DNA of 64,000 bases from Carettochelys insculpta. Lineage: Eukaryota; Chordata; Testudines; Carettochelyidae. Shown here one piece after another: positions 58,815-64,000 of the stretch. Position 1 is the stretch's first letter; every line of letters begins with the position of its first letter. Where the stretch lies: contig NC_134137.1 of the NCBI RefSeq assembly GCF_033958435.1, positions 122,238,001-122,302,000 on the forward strand, in the 5' to 3' direction. Below the pieces are notes generated by a model that worked only from the letters and a program-made list of their open reading frames with translations, made no database searches and was not told the origin of the DNA. The position numbers and the translations under genes were made by a program.

Positions 58815-59790
58815 GTAACCAGTGCAGATGTGTATAAGAATTCCTCATAAAGCCTAGTGCCCTTCTAGAATGTGAAGTGTAGTTAAATGTAAAGATCTGA
58901 AAATAATGAAATGAGGAGCTAAGATGTGGGATGTGAGACATTTCTCTTTCTTCATCAGATCTGGTAACATGAGAAAGAAAAGAGCAAGCTTGCCCTTCAC
59001 CCCAAGGAATAGAGGAGCAAATTCTCAAAGCAAAGGGCCTCTAACACTGTAAACTCTACATTTACCTAAAATAACAAAACAATAGATGAAGGTTGGTCTG
59101 TACATATACTGAAAAAGGTCCTGACTTGTAGGCAGAAAGAAGGCCTTGAGAGTTATAAGGATAAAAGGAGTAAGTAGGTGGATGTCTGCTTCAAAGAACT
59201 AATGAGACAAGGGGAGCTTTCTAAAAAGAGAGTATATGATTGAAAGGGATGATTCCAGATGGTTTTACAAAAGAAAGAGAATCTACTTTAAAAGAAGTAA
59301 ACCTAGACATTCACACTGTAACATTATTTACTTGTTGAAGGGCATCAAGAGTTATGAATTTGAGGGTTCTTTGTCAGATCCTACTTGATCACGTTGGCAC
59401 ATGTTCAAATGAGATGGTTTCACACAGGTTGGGCCTACTTAGAAGTATATTGATCACATACTTATGAATATGGTGGGACTTTTGGTGCATACTGCTATGT
59501 CATTCATTGCAAATTTATCCTGGCTTTAACTTCATCATTTGAGGCTACTATTGCTTTAGCATCATGGAATAGCTGTTGTCAGCGTAAAACACCTTTCGTC
59601 TCGATGCTTTCCTAGGCCATCTTGTTGTCTGATTTCACAACTGTTAAGCACTATTATTTTACCCTTTTATAGCAATTGTGTACACTTTTAGGCACAGTTG
59701 CCTACTGTCTTTAATGAAAGTTTCTTTCAAACATGAGCAGTTTTTACAGTTTTCAGCGCACATTTTCCACCATGTACTGTAATAGACACG
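58815..59790. other. AT-rich intergenic sequence
   Basis: No repeats or protein-like frames seen. Confidence 0.45.
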
Positions 59791-59794
59791 GACC

Positions 59795-59997
59795 TATAGA
59801 ACATAGAACACTAGGACTGGAAGGGACCTCAAGAGGCCATCGAGTCCAGCCCCCTGCCCCAATGGCAGGACCAAGTACTGTCTAAACCATCCCTGATAGA
59901 TATCTATCTAACCTGCTCTTAAATATCTCCAGTGATGGAGAGTCCACAATCTCCCTTGGCAATTTATTCCACTGTTTGACCACCCTGACATAAAGAG
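59795..59997 (-). mobile_element. CR1 LINE 3' tail, minus strand
   Basis: On the plus strand AGAACACTAGGACTGGAAGG is followed by GACCTC-AGAGGCCATCGAGTCC, AGCCCCCTGCC and AACCATCCCTGATAGATATC, the reverse complement of the usual CR1 terminal sequence. Confidence 0.85.
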
Positions 59998-60541
59998 CTG
60001 TGGCACCAGACCAGAAGAGACTAATGCCCGACCGTTGTGCCTGGCCACATTTTACCACCTTTAAGGTGGTGATGGGGAGAGGAAGCGAAGGGAATTGAGG
60101 TGTGTGGCCACAGTTCAGATACTGGTGACCCTCCTATTTCCAGAGAGATTCTGGAGCTCCCGATAGACTTCCCAATATGTTGCAATTTATAAATGTCACA
60201 TTGCAAACTGCATGCAGTTCTGAAAACCCTGATGACGACAACTAACAAACCACTATTTAGTTAGGTACAAAAGAACAGGGTTTACAATATAAACATCTGT
60301 GTACAATCTTTTCAGTGCAGACGCCATATATGCAGTTGTGAGCAAAAATGATCTTTCAACATTTGTGTATTTTACAACATGCCAGCCTTGGCTGGTAAAA
60401 GTAGGTTGCCATTTAAAACTGTGCAGTGAAATGGGAGATAGAATCATAACTTAGGGAACCCCTAGGTATTAAAGAACCTTTTTTAACAGTTATCATATTG
60501 AGTTGTAAGGTATAAAAAAACTTTCATTTGGTTTTGCAGAC
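59998..60541. other. Intergenic sequence before A7
   Basis: A CCTTTAAGGTGGTGATGGGG stretch near 60060 and otherwise plain AT-rich DNA; nothing recognised. Confidence 0.4.
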
Positions 60542-60544
60542 TTA

Positions 60545-61254
60545 GGCTGCGTCTACACGTGCACGCTACTTCGAAGTAGCGGCAGTAACTTCGAAATAGC
60601 GCCCGTCACGTCTACACGTGTTGGGCGCTATTTCGAAGTTGAAATCGACGTTAGGCGGCGAGACGTCGAAGTCGCTAACCCCATGAGCGGATGGGAATAG
60701 CGCCCTACTTCGACGTTCAACATCGAAGTAGGGACGTGTAGACGATCCGCGTCCCGCAACATCGAAATAGCGGGGTCCTCCATGGCGGCCATCAGCTGGG
60801 GGGTTGAGAGATACTCTCTCTCCAGCCCTTGCGGGGCTCTGTGGTCACCGTGGGCAGCAGCCCTTAGCCCAGGGCTTCTGGCTGCTGCTGCTGCAGCTGG
60901 GGGTCCGTGCTGCATATACAGGGTCTGCAACTAGTTGTTGGCTCTGTGTATCTTGCACTGTTTAATGAAAGTGTGTCTGGGAGGGGCCCTTTAAGGGAGC
61001 GGCTTGCTGTTGAGTCCGCCCCGTGACCCTGTCTGCAGCTGTGCCTGGCTCCCTTATTTCGATGTGTGCTACTTTGCCGTGTAGACGTTCCCTCGTTGTG
61101 CCTATTTCGATGTTGGGCTGAGCAACGTCGAAGTTGAACATCGACGTTGCCAGCCCTGGAGGACGTGTAGACGTTATTCATCGAAATAGCCTATTTCGAT
61201 GTCGCAACATCGAAATAAGCTATTTCGAAGTTGGGTGCACGTGTAGACGTAGCC
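60545..61254 (-). mobile_element. Family A element copy A7, 710 bp, TSD TTA
   Basis: Ends GGCTGCGTCTACACGTG and the complement of GGCTACGTCTACACGTG, with TTA at 60542-60544 and 61255-61257. By eye it differs from A3 at about four positions, all transitions, over the full 710 bp. It retains the strong CGCCATGGAGG start context and both inner open frames. It lies about 110 bp from the DIRS terminal region. Confidence 0.9.
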
Positions 61255-61363
61255 TTACTCAATAGCAAACTATTAACAGCTTCCTTAAGGAAACAAGGGC
61301 ATTATCTTCCCCTTTGATATTCGTGGGAATGGTACACATCCTACTTAATTTGCTTCACTACAG

Positions 61364-61742
61364 AGAAGTTACTCACCTGTGTAGCAACGATGGTTCTTCG
61401 AGATGTGTCCCCGTGGGTGCTCCACAGTAGGTGTCGGGCTCGCCCCAGCGCCGCAGCTCGGAAAATCTTCAGCAGTCTCCGTCGGGTTGCGCATGCGCCG
61501 ATGCACGTCGGCTCTTCGCATGCTTACGGTCACGTGCGCGATCCGGTCCCCACCAGTTCCTGATCAACTGCTCTGGACGCCCCTGAAAAACACACAAACA
61601 GAGCTCCGAAATGGGGAGGAACGGGTGGGTAGTGGAGCACCCACGGGGACACATCTCGAAGAACCACCGTTACTACACAGGTGAGTAACTTCTCTTTCTT
61701 CTTCGAGTGGTCCCCGTGGGTGCTCCACAGTAGGTGACTACC
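61364..61742 (-). repeat. DIRS 3' terminal repeat and internal complementary region
   Basis: The block GAGAAGTTACTCACCTGTG to about 61424 is repeated as its reverse complement at 61634-61695, with about 210 bp between the arms. The outer word GTCCCCGTGGGTGCTCCACA recurs in direct orientation at about 61708-61731. An inverted terminal repeat beside a short internal region complementary to it is the arrangement described for DIRS-type elements, which are thought to replicate through a circular intermediate. The outer limit of the element is not certain. Confidence 0.7.
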
Positions 61743-61784
61743 CAGCAGTAACCCTCCCCCCGAAAAAGGAGGTGGGTACCCGAT

Positions 61785-64000
61785 TTATGCGCAGCTTGCC
61801 CGTGAAAGGACTGCTGTCGACAGGCGTGTATCCTCATCAAGCATCCTGTGCATGGCGTAGTGCTTGGCAAAGGTGTCATAGGAAGACCACGTCGCCGCTC
61901 TGCAGATATCTCTCAGCGCAATGCCTTTGAAGAAGGCCGTTGACGCCGCCATCGCCCTAGTAGAGTGGGCTCTTGGCGGAACTGGAAGAGGAGTCTTGCA
62001 AATCTCATAACACAGTCTTATGCAAGACACAATGTGATTTGAAATCCTCTGTGTAGATAGCGCTTCTCCTTTTGACCTGGATGCAATGGACACCAGCAGT
62101 CTGTCAGTTTTCCAGAAAGGTTTAGTTCTATCGATGTAGAAGGCCAGTGCCCTTCTTACGTCAAGTAAGTGCAACCGTGCCTCTCCATTTGAGTTGTGAG
62201 GCTTAGGATAGAACGAGGGCAGCACTATTGGTTCGTTGATATGAAAGTCTGAAGAGACCTTCGGAACGAAGGCTGGGTGTAATCGTAAGACTACCGCTTC
62301 TTTTGAGAAGATCGTGCAGGGTGGTGTGGACATTATGGCCACGAGCTCACTCACTCTGCGAGCTGACGTGATTGCCAGGAGGAAAGTCGTTTTAATAGTA
62401 AGTAGTCGAAGGGGGACCGTAGCCAATGGTTCAAAGGGCGGTCCCAAGAGGGTGTGTAGAACTAGGTCTAAACTCCATGACGGTGGTATTGGTTTCCGAG
62501 GTGGGTACAGATTCACCAACCCCTTTAGGAAACGCGAGACAACACGACGGGCAAATGTGGTTGATCCATCCTCTTCATGCCGAAACGCTGATATAGCCGC
62601 CAGATGCACCTTTATAGAGGATAGCGAAAGTCCGTTTTGTTTGAGTTGTAGCAAATAATCCAGAATCGTAGGCATGGTGGCGTCCTGGGGTATAAGTTGC
62701 ATGGAGGAACACCATTCAGAAAAATGCAACCATTTGTGCTGATAAGTCTTTCTGGTGGAAGTTCTCCGACTAAATTCAAGGACTTGTTGTACTCCCTCTG
62801 AGCATGTAGTCTCTAAGGTGCTTAGCCATGGATTAGCCACGCTTGTAGCCGAAGTCTCTTCGGGTGCGGGTGCAGTATTGACCCCCAAGCCTGAGTGAGA
62901 ATGTCCTGTACTGTTGGTAGGGGAAATGGCCGAAGCCATGCGCAAGAGCAATGGGAACCACTGTTGCCGGTCCCAGGCTGGGACTATGAGTATCAAGCGT
63001 GCTTTCTCCCTTCTGGCCTTCTCCAAGACCTTGTGTATAAGTGTCATGGGAGGGAACACATAAAGTACAGGGCCCTTCCATGGGACCATGAAGGCGTCCC
63101 CCAAAGACTCCTGTCCCATGCCCGCTCTGGAGCAGTATTGGGGACATTTCTTGTTTTCTCGGGTGGCGAACAAGTCAATTTGGGGAAAACCCGTTCTGTG
63201 CAACACTTGGTGAAGTAGGTCTGGACGGATCTGCCACTCGTGAGTGGGCGCAAAGTGTCTGCTGAGTTGGTCCGCCTTGACATTGTGGACACCCGGTAGG
63301 TATGAAGCCTTTATGATTATATTGTTGGCGATGCACCAGTTCCACAGTCGGACCGCCTCCACACAAAGCATACGAGACCTGGCTCCCCCCTGCCGGTTTA
63401 TATAAAACATGGTGGTGGTGTTGTCGGTATTCACGCCGACTATTTTTCCACGCAGATAATTGTGAAAATGCCTGCACGCATTGAACACTGCTCTGAGCTC
63501 TAATATGTTTATGTGCAGTGTCTTCTCCGCGGGGAACCATAACCCTTGAGTGGTTTTGTTGTCCAAGTGAGCCCCCCATCCCATATGGGAGGCATCTGTT
63601 GTAATGAACACAGTAATTTGCAGTTGGCGGAAGGGCACCCCTGTTCGGAGATTCTTGGGGTTTCCCCACCATGTTAGCGAGCTTCGTGGCTCTGTTGTAA
63701 GTGACACCCTCTTGTGGACGGTGTGGATTGAGGGTTTGTATATGGTTGCCAACCAATGCTGCAATCCTCGCATATGCAGCCTGGCATTTCGCACCACAAA
63801 CGTGGTGGTTGCCATATGCCCCAACAGCTGTAAGCACATGAGAACTGGAACAGTGGGGCTGTACGTTAGTCGTTGTACGAGAGATTCGATGGCACGAAAA
63901 CGAGCCTCAGGTAAATACACCCTTGACGTGACTGAGTCTATCTGAGCCCCTATAAACTCTATATTTTGCGTGGGGTCGGTCTTTGACTTCGAGAAATTGA
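61785..64000 (-). CDS. DIRS retrotransposon polyprotein, 3' half: RNase H and tyrosine recombinase
   Basis: The minus-strand frame is open from the window edge to a TAA at 61787-61785, about 738 codons, with its 5' end outside the window. The first residues in the window (TDPTQNIEFIGAQIDS) match the end of a DIRS reverse transcriptase. Numbering from codon 63920, RNase H residues are D109 in TTDASHMGWGAHL, E141 in ILELRAV, D166 in VNTDNT and D217 in ADQLSRH. The tyrosine recombinase follows: SARRVSEL at 519-526 with a catalytic Arg, HSTR at 652-655, and FAKHY ending at Y688, the likely nucleophile. It would integrate circular DNA copies without an integrase. There are no stops or frameshifts, so the copy is young or maintained. 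A GTG at 63920 is not a start; the real start lies upstream. Confidence 0.93.
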   Translation of the reverse strand, partial: NFSKSKTDPTQNIEFIGAQIDSVTSRVYLPEARFRAIESLVQRLTYSPTVPVLMCLQLLGHMATTTFVVRNARLHMRGLQHWLATIYKPSIHTVHKRVSLTTEPRSSLTWWGNPKNLRTGVPFRQLQITVFITTDASHMGWGAHLDNKTTQGLWFPAEKTLHINILELRAVFNACRHFHNYLRGKIVGVNTDNTTTMFYINRQGGARSRMLCVEAVRLWNWCIANNIIIKASYLPGVHNVKADQLSRHFAPTHEWQIRPDLLHQVLHRTGFPQIDLFATRENKKCPQYCSRAGMGQESLGDAFMVPWKGPVLYVFPPMTLIHKVLEKARREKARLILIVPAWDRQQWFPLLLRMASAISPTNSTGHSHSGLGVNTAPAPEETSATSVANPWLSTLETTCSEGVQQVLEFSRRTSTRKTYQHKWLHFSEWCSSMQLIPQDATMPTILDYLLQLKQNGLSLSSIKVHLAAISAFRHEEDGSTTFARRVVSRFLKGLVNLYPPRKPIPPSWSLDLVLHTLLGPPFEPLATVPLRLLTIKTTFLLAITSARRVSELVAIMSTPPCTIFSKEAVVLRLHPAFVPKVSSDFHINEPIVLPSFYPKPHNSNGEARLHLLDVRRALAFYIDRTKPFWKTDRLLVSIASRSKGEALSTQRISNHIVSCIRLCYEICKTPLPVPPRAHSTRAMAASTAFFKGIALRDICRAATWSSYDTFAKHYAMHRMLDEDTRLSTAVLSRASCA

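Noticed and set aside
62314..63218. Plus-strand open frames of 107-114 codons opposite the DIRS gene
   Set aside because: They are antisense shadows of the long RNase H and tyrosine-recombinase frame, which has the catalytic motifs.
1..64000. tRNA, rRNA, CRISPR arrays, bacterial operons or defence systems
   Set aside because: No cloverleaf, rRNA core sequence, regular spacer array, ribosome-binding site or tightly packed gene cluster was seen; the repeats present are eukaryotic transposons.

Overview
The window looks like non-coding vertebrate DNA, most likely from a turtle (Testudines). The evidence is an AT-rich background with no dense gene array, CR1-type LINE tails, a Penelope-like remnant, two DIRS elements, and a very dense set of inverted-repeat DNA transposons whose ends read GGCT-GTCTACAC. 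The turtle call rests on remembered repeat types, not on a database match. I find no rRNA, tRNA, CRISPR or bacterial-type gene, and no securely identified host gene. Two minus-strand open blocks near 2.1-3.4 kb are the only host-exon candidates, and I cannot name them.

Layout. 0-6 kb: candidate exons, then small inverted-repeat transposons, including a ~711 bp element (family A, copy A1) nested in another element, followed by A2. 8 kb: a GIY-YIG Penelope-like remnant between direct repeats. 9.9-12.4 kb: a ~1.8 kb element (family D) interrupted by A3. 16-29 kb: single-copy intergenic sequence with a hAT element, four 3-bp-TSD elements, a pogo/Tigger-like element, two tiny target-primed insertions and CR1 fragments. 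31-32 kb: a local ~360 bp duplication beside an (AT)n tract. 34-35 kb: A4 nested in another TTCGAAA-rich element. 36.6-39.7 kb: a 5'-truncated non-LTR retrotransposon with an AP-type endonuclease, a reverse transcriptase and a C-terminal zinc finger, broken by one stop and one small deletion. 40-43 kb: A5 and A6. 47-49 kb: a decayed DIRS element. 50-60 kb: mixed old repeats. 60.5-61.3 kb: A7. 61.4-64 kb: the 3' half of a DIRS element whose reading frame is uninterrupted to the window edge.

The strongest pattern is a set of unrelated-length elements that share one terminus (consensus about GGCTGCGTCTACAC) and make 3-bp target duplications of variable sequence. All seven family A copies have perfect 3-bp duplications, and copies A3 and A7 differ by only about four transitions over 710 bp by eye. 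No transposase gene is present, so the source enzyme must lie elsewhere. The enzymes recognisable in the window are retroelement proteins: the DIRS RNase H and tyrosine recombinase, the broken LINE polyprotein, the dead DIRS copy and the Penelope remnant.
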